This document shows positions 1 through 5,215 of a stretch of DNA of 5,235 nt, in pieces. This DNA comes from Trueperaceae bacterium (GTDB lineage Bacteria > Deinococcota > Deinococci > Deinococcales > Trueperaceae): assembly GCA_007121175.1 (NCBI GenBank), contig SKMG01000202.1:1-5235 (forward strand), read 5' to 3'. How positions within the stretch are numbered: position 1 is the first letter of the stretch; each line of letters opens with the position of its first letter. A model generated the notes under the pieces. The model was not told where the DNA came from, searched no databases, and saw nothing but the letters and a program-made list of their open reading frames with translations. The translations under genes and the position numbers were made by a program.

Positions 1-363
1 CCCGGTAAGTGGCCGGCGCGAACCGTGCTGGCGCACCTGGCAGATACCGAGCTCGGCATGGGGTTCCGCTTCCGCCAAGCGGTGAGCGTGCCGGCCTCCG
101 ATCCGCCGCACGCGATCCAACCGTTCGACCAGGACGCCTGGGCCGAGAGATCGAGCCGCGCCGACCCGTCTCTGGCGCTCGAGGCGTTCCGTGCGTTGCG
201 CGCGTGGAACCTGACGCTGTTCGGCACCTTCTCGCTCGACGACTGGAGCCGCGACGTCTTCCATCACGAGCGCGGCTTCGAGAGCGTCGACACCATGGTG
301 CGTTTCCTGGCGGGGCACGACCTCAGCCACCTCGACCAGCTCGAGGCGGTGGCGCGCGGATAG
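1..363 (+). CDS. DinB-family protein, 5' end cut by window
   Basis: The reading frame is open from the first base and ends at TAG 361-363, so the start lies outside the window; 120 residues are visible. The visible part opens with a GKW...HLADTE motif, typical of the DinB / DinB_2 four-helix bundle. It closes with GHDLSHLDQL. His12 (counted from the first visible codon), His106 and His110 would be the three metal ligands of the family, in the usual arrangement of one His in an early helix and an HxxxH in the last. DinB-like proteins are small cytoplasmic metal-binding proteins. Some are thiol-dependent transferases and many are stress-induced, but the substrate cannot be read here. A GTG at 25 could serve as an internal start, but conserved residues lie upstream of it (GKW), so a truncated gene is the better reading. 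Family call is firm; function unknown. Confidence 0.85.
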   Translation, partial: PGKWPARTVLAHLADTELGMGFRFRQAVSVPASDPPHAIQPFDQDAWAERSSRADPSLALEAFRALRAWNLTLFGTFSLDDWSRDVFHHERGFESVDTMVRFLAGHDLSHLDQLEAVARG

Positions 364-386
364 GCCTGAGCCGCCAACTCAGGGCC
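363..386 (+). terminator. small hairpin after the DinB gene, possible weak terminator
   Basis: GGCCTGAG (363-370) pairs with CTCAGGGCC (378-386) across a 7-nt loop, leaving one bulged base. It begins at the last base of the DinB stop codon. Only two T residues follow, so it is a poor intrinsic terminator by the classical U-tract rule. It may instead stabilise the mRNA end or be chance in GC-rich DNA. Confidence 0.3.
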
Positions 387-399
387 TTAGTGGGCGTGG

Positions 400-405
400 T
401 AGAAA
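400..405 (+). promoter_or_regulatory. possible -10 element of ndk (leaderless)
   Basis: TAGAAA is followed by exactly 6 nt (cgtctc) and then the ndk ATG at 412. With a usual -10 to start-site distance, transcription would begin at or next to the A of ATG. There is no convincing Shine-Dalgarno sequence before ndk, which fits leaderless expression. No clear -35 is visible, and the hexamer lacks the final T of TANNNT. Support comes mainly from the same spacing at other genes in this window. Confidence 0.35.
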
Positions 406-411
406 CGTCTC

Positions 412-834
412 ATGGCAACCGAACGCACCTTCGCGATGGTCAAGCCCGACGGTGTGCGGCGCGGCCTGGTCGGGACCGTCGTGTCCCGCATCGAGGCCAA
501 GGGCTACCGCATCGTGGGCATGAGGCTGATGACGATCCCGCGCGAGATGGCCGAGCGGCACTACGGTGAGCACCAGGGCAAGCCCTTCTTCGAGCCGCTC
601 GTGGCCTTCATCACCAGCGGACCGGTGGTGGCCATGGTGCTCGAGGGCGAGGACGCGATCGCGGGATGGCGCGGCATGATGGGCGCTACGAACCCCAAAG
701 ACGCTGCCGCCGGGACCATCCGCGGTGACTTCGCCACCGTGATCGACGAGAACGTGGCGCACGGCTCGGATGCCCCCGCGACCGCCGAACGCGAGATCGG
801 CATCTTCTTCGGTGAGAGCGGCCTGATCGACTGA
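412..834 (+). CDS. ndk: nucleoside diphosphate kinase
   Basis: Cytoplasmic enzyme that moves the gamma-phosphate from ATP to nucleoside diphosphates through a phosphohistidine intermediate, balancing NTP and dNTP pools. The 140 residues match the usual length of bacterial Ndk. The signature NVAHGSD lies at residues 114-120, with His117 as the phosphorylated residue. Lys11 (in VKPDGV), Tyr51, Arg87, Thr93 (in GATNP), Arg104 and Asn114 occupy the standard nucleotide- and phosphate-binding positions, so the active site looks complete. The loop around residues 92-108 is the Kpn-loop region involved in oligomer contacts. The start at 412 gives the canonical N-terminus [13 protein letters not shown]. 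The gene lies 48 nt after the DinB stop and 36 nt before the aminotransferase start. There is no clear ribosome binding site; a TAGAAA hexamer sits 6 nt upstream. Confidence 0.97.
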   Translation: MATERTFAMVKPDGVRRGLVGTVVSRIEAKGYRIVGMRLMTIPREMAERHYGEHQGKPFFEPLVAFITSGPVVAMVLEGEDAIAGWRGMMGATNPKDAAAGTIRGDFATVIDENVAHGSDAPATAEREIGIFFGESGLID

Positions 835-839
835 CGCGC

Positions 840-854
840 GGCCTTACGTAGGCC
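840..854 (+). repeat. inverted repeat between ndk and the aminotransferase gene
   Basis: GGCCTTACGTAGGCC has perfect 5-bp arms (GGCCT / AGGCC) around TACGT. It could be an operator for a dimeric regulator or a very small hairpin. The GGCCTTA part also occurs upstream of ndk at 383-389. Function is inferred only. Confidence 0.3.
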
Positions 855-858
855 CAAG

Positions 859-870
859 TAGAGGTGAGGC
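859..870 (+). promoter_or_regulatory. start signal of the aminotransferase gene: SD-like GAGGTG overlapping a TAGAGG hexamer
   Basis: TAGAGG (859-864) lies 6 nt before the ATG at 871, the same spacing as the TAGNNN hexamers of ndk and the lipoprotein gene. The stretch GAGGTGAGG (861-869) is also purine-rich and can pair with the 16S rRNA tail. GAGGTG leaves a short 4-nt spacer. Either a ribosome binding site or a leaderless -10 is possible; the sequence alone does not decide between them. Confidence 0.35.
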
Positions 871-2025
871 ATGTCCGGACTGTCGCAGCGGATCCTGGGA
901 CTCAAGGTCTCCTCGACGATCGCCTTCAACGCCAAGGTCTTGGAGTTGAAGCGCGCGGGCGTCGACGTCATCGCGATGACGGCCGGTGAGCCCGACTTCC
1001 AGCCCCCGCCCCACGTGCTCGAGGCGGCGAACGAAGCGATTCGCCTGGGGCTCACCAAGTACACCGCCTCGGAGGGCACGCGCGAGCTGCGCGACGCGAT
1101 CGCGGCAAAGCACGCCCGCGAGAACGGCCTCGACTACGGCGCGGACCAGATCATCGTCTCCAGCGGCGGCAAGCAAGTGCTGTACAACGCCTTCATGGCC
1201 CTGCTCGAGCCGGGAGACGAGGTCATCGTGCCCTCGCCCTACTGGGTCAGCTACCCGGCCCAGATCGAGCTGGCCGGCGGGGTGCTGGTGGCCGTGCCGA
1301 CCAGCGCGGACCAGGGCTTCGTGCCCGATCCCGAGCTCGTCGCGCGAGCGATCACGCCCAGGACCAAGGCGATCTTGCTCAACTCGCCCAACAACCCGAC
1401 CGGCGCGGTATACCCCGAGAGCGTGGTGCGCCAGATCGCCGACCTCACCGAGCTCCACGATCTCTGGCTCATCACCGACGAGCTCTACGAGCACATCGTC
1501 TACGACGGCGAGTTCGTGCCGCTGGCCCGCTACTACCCCGAGCGCACGCTGCTCGTGCACGGCGCCAGCAAGGGCTATGCCCTGACCGGATGGCGCATCG
1601 GCTGGGGCTGCGGGCCGCTCGCCCTCGTCAAGGCGATGGGCGCGCTGCAGGGTCAGGTGACGAGCAACGCCAACGCGGTAGCGCAGTACGCCACGCAAGT
1701 GGCGCTCAACGAGCAGGAGCTGACCGCGGCGTTCCAGGCCCGAACCAGGGCGGCCTACCTCGAGCGGCGTGACGTGCTGGTGCGGGGGCTCAACGAGCTC
1801 GGCCTGCCCACCCCCACGCCGCAGGGAGCGTTCTACGTGATGGCCGATACCGGCCGGATCGATGCCGACGAGAACGTCGCCGCCATCACCTTGCTCGAGC
1901 GCGCGCACGTGGGCGTCGTGCCCGGCACCGACTTCGCCGCCCCCGGCTTCGCCAGGCTGTCGTACGCCTGCTCGCTCGAGCACATCGAGACGGCCCTAGA
2001 GCGCGTCGAAGGGCTGCTGGCGTGA
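871..2025 (+). CDS. PLP-dependent aspartate aminotransferase, class I subgroup Ib
   Basis: Fold-type I aminotransferase, most like the aspartate aminotransferases of Thermus and Bacillus (aspB/aspC type). It interconverts aspartate plus 2-oxoglutarate with oxaloacetate plus glutamate in the cytoplasm. The 384-residue length is normal for the subgroup. Visible landmarks are AGEPDF (38-43), YTASEGTRELR (64-74), SGGKQ (98-102), SPYWVSYP (122-129), NSPNNPTG (171-178) with Asn175, TDELYEHIVY (202-211) with Asp203 and Tyr206, and GASKGYALTGWRIGW (231-245). Lys234 is the PLP Schiff-base lysine. VVPGTDF (349-355) and RLSYACS (362-368) follow, with Arg362 the likely alpha-carboxylate ligand. Lys101 sits where subgroup Ib enzymes use a lysine to recognise the distal carboxylate, which favours Asp/Glu over neutral substrates. 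Use of prephenate as an alternative substrate cannot be excluded. The last 4 nt overlap the following osmC-like gene. Confidence 0.93.
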   Translation: MSGLSQRILGLKVSSTIAFNAKVLELKRAGVDVIAMTAGEPDFQPPPHVLEAANEAIRLGLTKYTASEGTRELRDAIAAKHARENGLDYGADQIIVSSGGKQVLYNAFMALLEPGDEVIVPSPYWVSYPAQIELAGGVLVAVPTSADQGFVPDPELVARAITPRTKAILLNSPNNPTGAVYPESVVRQIADLTELHDLWLITDELYEHIVYDGEFVPLARYYPERTLLVHGASKGYALTGWRIGWGCGPLALVKAMGALQGQVTSNANAVAQYATQVALNEQELTAAFQARTRAAYLERRDVLVRGLNELGLPTPTPQGAFYVMADTGRIDADENVAAITLLERAHVGVVPGTDFAAPGFARLSYACSLEHIETALERVEGLLA

Positions 2026-2450
2026 GCGGCGGCGATGCCGGGACGGTGGTGGCTCGCACCGGAGCCGGCAGCTTCGAGACGTCCGTGCGTATCCGGGAGC
2101 ACGAGCTGCGCGTCGACGAGCCCGTCGCCCAGGGAGGCACCGACACCGGACCGATGCCGAGCGAGCTCGTCGCCGCCGCCTTGGCGTCGTGCACGACCAT
2201 CACGCTGCACATGTACGCTGACCGCAAGGGCTGGCCGCTCGAGGCGGTGGAGGTGGGGGTCGAGCGCCGCAGCGAGCCCGGCGCCCGGCGCGCCGGCGGC
2301 CGCGCGACGCCGCGCTATGCCTGCACCGTCAGGTTCACCGGGCCGCTCGACGAGACGCAGGTGGCGCGTCTGTTGGAGATCGCTGAGCGCTGCCCGGTGC
2401 ATCGGCAACTCGCCGGCGGCACCGAGATCACGACCGAGTTGATCGACTGA
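2022..2450 (+). CDS. OsmC/Ohr-family thiol peroxidase-like protein
   Basis: The OsmC fold forms a homodimer with a two-cysteine active site that reduces organic hydroperoxides; some relatives have other thiol chemistry. The two catalytic cysteines are both present: Cys57 in ALASCTTITLHMYADRKGW (53-71) and Cys124 in AERCPVHRQL (121-130). The ASCT...MYADRKGW and CPVHR patterns are closest to the YhfA-like branch, not to OsmC or Ohr proper. Length is 142 residues, usual for the family. A loop around residues 82-98 is rich in Arg, Gly and Pro. The GTG start at 2022 overlaps the aminotransferase stop in a GTGA arrangement, so translation is probably coupled and the two genes co-transcribed. No separate promoter or ribosome binding site is needed. 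Substrate is unknown. Confidence 0.9.
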   Translation: MSGGDAGTVVARTGAGSFETSVRIREHELRVDEPVAQGGTDTGPMPSELVAAALASCTTITLHMYADRKGWPLEAVEVGVERRSEPGARRAGGRATPRYACTVRFTGPLDETQVARLLEIAERCPVHRQLAGGTEITTELID

Positions 2451-2451
2451 G

Positions 2452-2499
2452 CCGGCCATCTCGCCGGGCCGACGTCGAGCGGACGCGCCGCCTCGGCGC
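2452..2499 (+). terminator. GC-rich hairpins after the osmC-like gene, possible terminator
   Basis: The 104-nt gap 2451-2554 holds no gene. Two dyads lie in its first half. CCGGC (2452-2456) pairs with GCCGG (2463-2467) across 6 nt. GCGCCG (2485-2490) pairs perfectly with CGGCGC (2494-2499) across a 3-nt loop. Neither is followed by a T-run, so classical intrinsic termination is doubtful. The position, between the aminotransferase-osmC unit and a likely new promoter, makes a transcript end here plausible. Confidence 0.3.
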
Positions 2500-2543
2500 C
2501 GGGGTAGGCCGTGGTGCGAGCCAGTCGGGTCAGGCGAGCGCGC

Positions 2544-2549
2544 TAGCAT
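2544..2549 (+). promoter_or_regulatory. probable leaderless -10 of the AMP nucleosidase gene
   Basis: TAGCAT fits TANNNT and is followed by 5 nt (ggcgt) and the ATG at 2555, so the transcript would start at or one base from the start codon. No Shine-Dalgarno sequence lies before this ATG. No clear -35 is visible near 2521-2526. The preceding gap of about 100 nt is the largest in the window, which fits a new transcription unit. Confidence 0.5.
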
Positions 2550-2554
2550 GGCGT

Positions 2555-3460
2555 ATGAGCGACCACGACGAGCGCGAGCGGAAGCGAACGCCTTCGGTGC
2601 GCGAGGCGCTGGGCGAGGACACGCCCATCGCCGAGTTGCCGACGGCGCCGCCGCCCGCGGGGTCGTCCAACCACATCTACGCCAACCCCGAGAAGTGGCG
2701 CATCGGCCGCGAGTTCCTGTCTCGCTACACCGGCACCGAACCCGAGGCATTCCAGAAACAGGTGGTCTTGACGAACTTCGGCCACTACTTAGAGCGCTTC
2801 GAGGCGATCTCGGGCGATGCCCAGCGCACGCAGGGGACGGCCATGACTGCGGCGCACAGCGAGCGCCTGGGCGTGTCGATCATCGACTTCTCGATCGGAT
2901 CGCCGGTGGCAGCCTTGATCATCGAGGTGCTCGCCACCGCCGATCCCAAGGCGACACTGTTCCTGGGTATCTGTGGCGGCCTGCATCGCTCGCTCGAGGT
3001 GGGGGACTTCGTGCTGCCGACCGCGGCCATCCGCGACGAGGGCGCGTCGAAGCACTTCATGCCGCCGCAAGTCCCGGCGCTGCCGACGTTCAAGATCCAG
3101 AAGTTCGTGTCGCAGATCGTGCTCGAGCGCGGGCTCGACTACCGCACCGGGGTGGTGCACACGACGGACTACCGCTTCTGGGAGTTCAACGACCACTTCA
3201 AGGACCAGCTCTACGAGGAGCGCGCGCTGGCGATCGACATGGAGTCCGCGACGCTGTTCTCGGTCGGTTTCGCCAGCAAGGTGCCGATCGGTGCCCTGCT
3301 GCTCGTCTCCGACCTGCCGCTGCGCGAGGGCGGCATGAAGACGCGCGACAGTGCCCGCGCGGTGTTCCGCCAGTTCGCGGACCGGCACATCGAGATCGGG
3401 GTCGATGCCATGAGCCAGATCGCCGAGCGGGGCGAGCACATCCGTCACTACCGCTGGTGA
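2555..3460 (+). CDS. amn: AMP nucleosidase, short form
   Basis: Hydrolyses AMP to adenine and ribose 5-phosphate, linking purine salvage with adenylate control in the cytoplasm. It belongs to the PNP/UDP phosphorylase superfamily. The body (about residues 40-301) carries the family's runs in order: WRIGREFLSRYTGT (48-61), LTNFGHYLERFE (72-83), IDFSIGSPVAA (110-120), FLGICGGLHRS (136-146), LPTAAIRDEG (154-163), MPPQVPALP (169-177), AIDMESATLFSVGFASK (226-242) and LLLVSDLPL (248-256). DMES with Glu230 is the ribose-binding motif, and Asp253 is the likely catalytic acid at the purine. Length is 301 residues. Enterobacterial Amn has about 480 and carries an N-terminal regulatory domain that is absent here. 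Compact homologues known from Bacteroidetes have about 260. The first 40 residues are a charged, proline-containing leader, probably disordered. The ATG at 2555 is preferred because the next in-frame Met is residue 97, inside the domain. Confidence 0.9.
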   Translation: MSDHDERERKRTPSVREALGEDTPIAELPTAPPPAGSSNHIYANPEKWRIGREFLSRYTGTEPEAFQKQVVLTNFGHYLERFEAISGDAQRTQGTAMTAAHSERLGVSIIDFSIGSPVAALIIEVLATADPKATLFLGICGGLHRSLEVGDFVLPTAAIRDEGASKHFMPPQVPALPTFKIQKFVSQIVLERGLDYRTGVVHTTDYRFWEFNDHFKDQLYEERALAIDMESATLFSVGFASKVPIGALLLVSDLPLREGGMKTRDSARAVFRQFADRHIEIGVDAMSQIAERGEHIRHYRW

Positions 3461-3464
3461 GGAC

Positions 3465-3728
3465 GTGAGCCACGCGCCGGGTGCTGCGGTCGCGTACCGA
3501 GACGACGTCGACGGCATCCACCCGGACCAGCTAGAGGGCTTCTTCGAGGGTTGGTCCGACGTTGGCGGCGAGCTGGTGCGGCGCGTGCTCGACGTGTTGC
3601 GCGACCACTACACGGTGGACGTGGTGTGCGATCCGGATGTGGTGCCGTTCTACCAACGCCTCGGCATGCGGCCCGCGGTGGGCGCGAGCCTGCGGCGGTT
3701 CGACCGTCAGTCGGGGCGGGTACGATAG
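3465..3728 (+). CDS. GNAT-family acetyltransferase remnant with an in-frame internal deletion
   Basis: Begins with GTG 4 nt after the amn stop, with GGTGAGG just upstream, and gives 87 residues. Residues 11-32 (YRDDVDGIHPDQLEGFFEGW and on) match the start of a GNAT family whose members run FFxGWPxPPSP. Residues 33-70 (VGGELVRRVLDVLRDHYTVD, then VVCDPDVVPFYQRLGMRP) match its C-terminal third, beginning inside the acetyl-CoA loop that normally reads QGRGxGxELVRR. Full members have about 140-150 residues, so roughly 60 central residues, carrying the beta-sheet core and most of the pyrophosphate-binding loop, are missing. The join is near 3558-3562, and the frame is kept on both sides. It cannot be expected to bind acetyl-CoA. 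It is either a decaying pseudogene or a small protein with another role; an assembly error is also possible. Family assignment rests on remembered family patterns. Confidence 0.7.
   Translation: MSHAPGAAVAYRDDVDGIHPDQLEGFFEGWSDVGGELVRRVLDVLRDHYTVDVVCDPDVVPFYQRLGMRPAVGASLRRFDRQSGRVR
3721..3726 (+). promoter_or_regulatory. possible -10 upstream of the transporter gene
   Basis: TACGAT fits TANNNT and overlaps the TAG stop of the GNAT remnant (3726-3728). Transcription from it would give a leader of about 40 nt before the transporter ATG at 3773. A second hexamer, TACGCT (3759-3764), lies 8 nt before that ATG and would give an almost leaderless transcript. No good -35 or Shine-Dalgarno sequence supports either one. 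Confidence 0.25.
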
Positions 3729-3772
3729 CCGCAGCGTCCGCGGCGCTCACGGTTGACGTACGCTCACCGGAC

Positions 3773-4714
3773 ATGCTGCACCTCCTCGGCGTCGCCGCGG
3801 CCGTCCTCATCTCCTTCTCCGCCATCTTCATCCGGCTCGCCGACGTCTCGGCCTCGACGGCCGCGTTCTTCCGTCCCGCCTACGCGCTGCCGCTGATCGC
3901 CGTGTTGTACGCGCTGACCCGGGGCTCCGATACGCGGACGCGTCGCGAGCGGCTGGTCACCATCGCGGCCGGCGGCCTGATGGGCCTGTCGTTCACGCTC
4001 TGGAACTACGCCATCGGCTTCGTCGGTGCGGGCTTGGCCACGGTGCTGGGCAACACCCAGGTGGTCTTCGTGGGCCTGTTCGCATGGTTGGTGTTCCGGG
4101 AGCGTCCGCCGGCCGCCACAGTGTTCGCCGTGCCGTTGGTGCTGGCCGGCGTGGTGCTCGCGACCGGCGTCGGCCGCCCTGACGCCTATGGCTCCGAACC
4201 GCTGCTCGGCGTGCTCTTCGGGGTCGTGAACGCCCTCTCCTACACCGCCTTCCTGCTGATCTTCCGGCGCACCGCCCGGGGCCTGACGCGCCCTTCGGGA
4301 CCGCTGCTCGACGCGACCCTCGGAGCCACCATCGCCACCTTGCTGCTCGGCCTCGCCACCGATCCCGGCTTCGACCTGCGGCCGGTGTGGCCTGCCCACG
4401 CCTGGTTGCTGGCACTGGCAGTGGGCTCGCAGACGATCGCTTGGTCGGCGATCCTGATCGTGCTGCCGCGCCTGCGCGCGATCGACACCTCGGTGATCCT
4501 CATGGTCCAGCCGGGCCTCACGGTCGTGTGGGGCCGGCTCCTGTTCGCCGAACAGCCCTCCCCGCTGCAGTGGGCCGGCGTCCTCGCGGTGCTCGGCGGG
4601 GTTGCGCTGGTGATGTTCGCCAGCGCCCGCGAACGGGCGCATGGGCGAACGCTCGACGACCCGGCGCGGAGTCCGCCAGCGCGGCATGCCACGGGTCCGC
4701 AGCGGCGTTGGTAG
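3773..4714 (+). CDS. EamA/DMT-superfamily transporter
   Basis: Inner-membrane permease of the drug/metabolite transporter superfamily, with 313 residues and about ten hydrophobic helices: near residues 3-21, 28-48, 61-79, 86-107, 114-132, 143-164, 179-196, 207-230, 236-257 and 264-284. These form two EamA repeats of five helices. Helix 4 and its exit (NTQVVFVGLFAWLVFRERP, 94-112) and helix 9 and its exit (VQPGLTVVWGRLLFAEQP, 245-262) show the matching pattern of a helix ending in an acidic residue before a short loop. This is characteristic of the internal duplication. Members export amino acids, metabolites or drugs, but the substrate cannot be read from sequence. The ATG at 3773 places the N-terminus just before helix 1. 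The frame is open further upstream, but that part overlaps the GNAT remnant and is not hydrophobic. The last 28 residues are a polar, Arg/Pro-rich tail, presumably cytoplasmic. Confidence 0.9.
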   Translation: MLHLLGVAAAVLISFSAIFIRLADVSASTAAFFRPAYALPLIAVLYALTRGSDTRTRRERLVTIAAGGLMGLSFTLWNYAIGFVGAGLATVLGNTQVVFVGLFAWLVFRERPPAATVFAVPLVLAGVVLATGVGRPDAYGSEPLLGVLFGVVNALSYTAFLLIFRRTARGLTRPSGPLLDATLGATIATLLLGLATDPGFDLRPVWPAHAWLLALAVGSQTIAWSAILIVLPRLRAIDTSVILMVQPGLTVVWGRLLFAEQPSPLQWAGVLAVLGGVALVMFASARERAHGRTLDDPARSPPARHATGPQRRW

Positions 4715-4717
4715 CGT
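4712..4717 (+). promoter_or_regulatory. probable leaderless -10 of the lipoprotein gene
   Basis: TAGCGT fits TANNNT, is followed by exactly 6 nt (gggggc), and then the ATG at 4724, placing +1 on the start codon. Its first three bases are the stop codon of the transporter gene. The G-run ends one base before the ATG, too close for a normal ribosome binding site. No -35 is apparent. Confidence 0.45.
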
Positions 4718-4723
4718 GGGGGC

Positions 4724-5215
4724 ATGGCCATCTACCGACCGTCCTTGCGAGGCGTCGCGCTCGCGGCCCTCTGCGCGACCTTCGTCCTGACCGCCTGCGC
4801 GCCGGCCGCCACGGGGACGCGCAGCGCGCCGTACCTGCTCGGCCGTGACGCTGCCGCCGCGGCCCGCCCGGGCGACCGCATCTACGTGCAGATCGACATG
4901 CCGGGCGAGGTGTTCGGCCTGGGCGCCGCGGAGCTCGCAGGACGCTGGCAGCCGTGGACGCCGACGCTGGCCCGGGCCGTCGCCTCGCACCGCTTCTCGC
5001 TGCACGACGTGATCGCGCCCGACGGCTGGGAGCTGTCGATCGACCGCGCGGTGGCGTTCCTCACGACCGGGCGCAGCGCGGCCGAGATCGAGTTCATCGT
5101 GCGACTCGAGCTGCCCACCGACGCCCGGCTCGGCGGCCAACGGGTCCGCGCCCAACTCGTCGATCAGGACGGCCGCACCGCGCCGATCGAGATCGTGGTA
5201 CAGGTCAACCGCTGA
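4724..5215 (+). CDS. small lipoprotein of unknown function
   Basis: The 163-residue product starts with a lipoprotein signal peptide: a short positive end (Arg5, Arg9), a hydrophobic run at residues 10-21, and the lipobox LTAC with Cys25 as the expected lipidated residue after signal peptidase II cleavage. The mature part of about 139 residues has no family I recognise. It has hydrophilic and beta-prone stretches such as GDRIYVQIDMPGE (50-62) and, near the end, alternating patterns like EIEFIVRLELP (120-130) and IEIVVQVNR (155-163). This suggests a small beta-sandwich, but that is an inference. It would sit on the outer face of the cytoplasmic membrane or in the envelope. It begins 9 nt after the transporter stop and may share its transcript as well as using its own promoter. 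Downstream, 5216-5235 shows nothing. Confidence 0.8.
   Translation: MAIYRPSLRGVALAALCATFVLTACAPAATGTRSAPYLLGRDAAAAARPGDRIYVQIDMPGEVFGLGAAELAGRWQPWTPTLARAVASHRFSLHDVIAPDGWELSIDRAVAFLTTGRSAAEIEFIVRLELPTDARLGGQRVRAQLVDQDGRTAPIEIVVQVNR

Noticed and set aside
844..1983. A 379-codon open frame on the - strand opposite the aminotransferase gene
   Set aside because: It mirrors a gene with full catalytic motifs. Its translation is a low-complexity mix of Arg, Gly, Val, Glu and His with no family pattern, as expected from antisense frames in GC-rich DNA.
2548..3468. An overlapping + strand frame starting with the ATG at 2548, 7 nt before the amn start
   Set aside because: Its Arg/Ala/Gly-rich translation has no motifs, while the frame starting at 2555 gives a clear AMP nucleosidase. 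The ATG at 2548 lies inside the proposed -10 hexamer.
3540..3600. Frameshift as the explanation for the short GNAT protein
   Set aside because: The N-terminal and C-terminal family segments are in the same frame and almost adjacent. There is no room in any frame for the missing core, so deletion is the only fit.
3753..3758. TTGACG as a -35 box for the transporter gene
   Set aside because: A -10 at the normal distance would fall inside the coding sequence after the ATG, and no TANNNT hexamer is there.
3551..3772. 5' extension of the transporter frame upstream of the ATG at 3773
   Set aside because: The extra residues are Arg/Ala-rich, overlap the GNAT remnant and would put a non-hydrophobic stretch of over 70 residues before helix 1.
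3764..5155. A 463-codon open frame on the - strand opposite the transporter and lipoprotein genes
   Set aside because: It crosses two well-supported + strand genes and encodes a Gly/Arg/Glu/Gln/His-rich product without motifs or a plausible start context.
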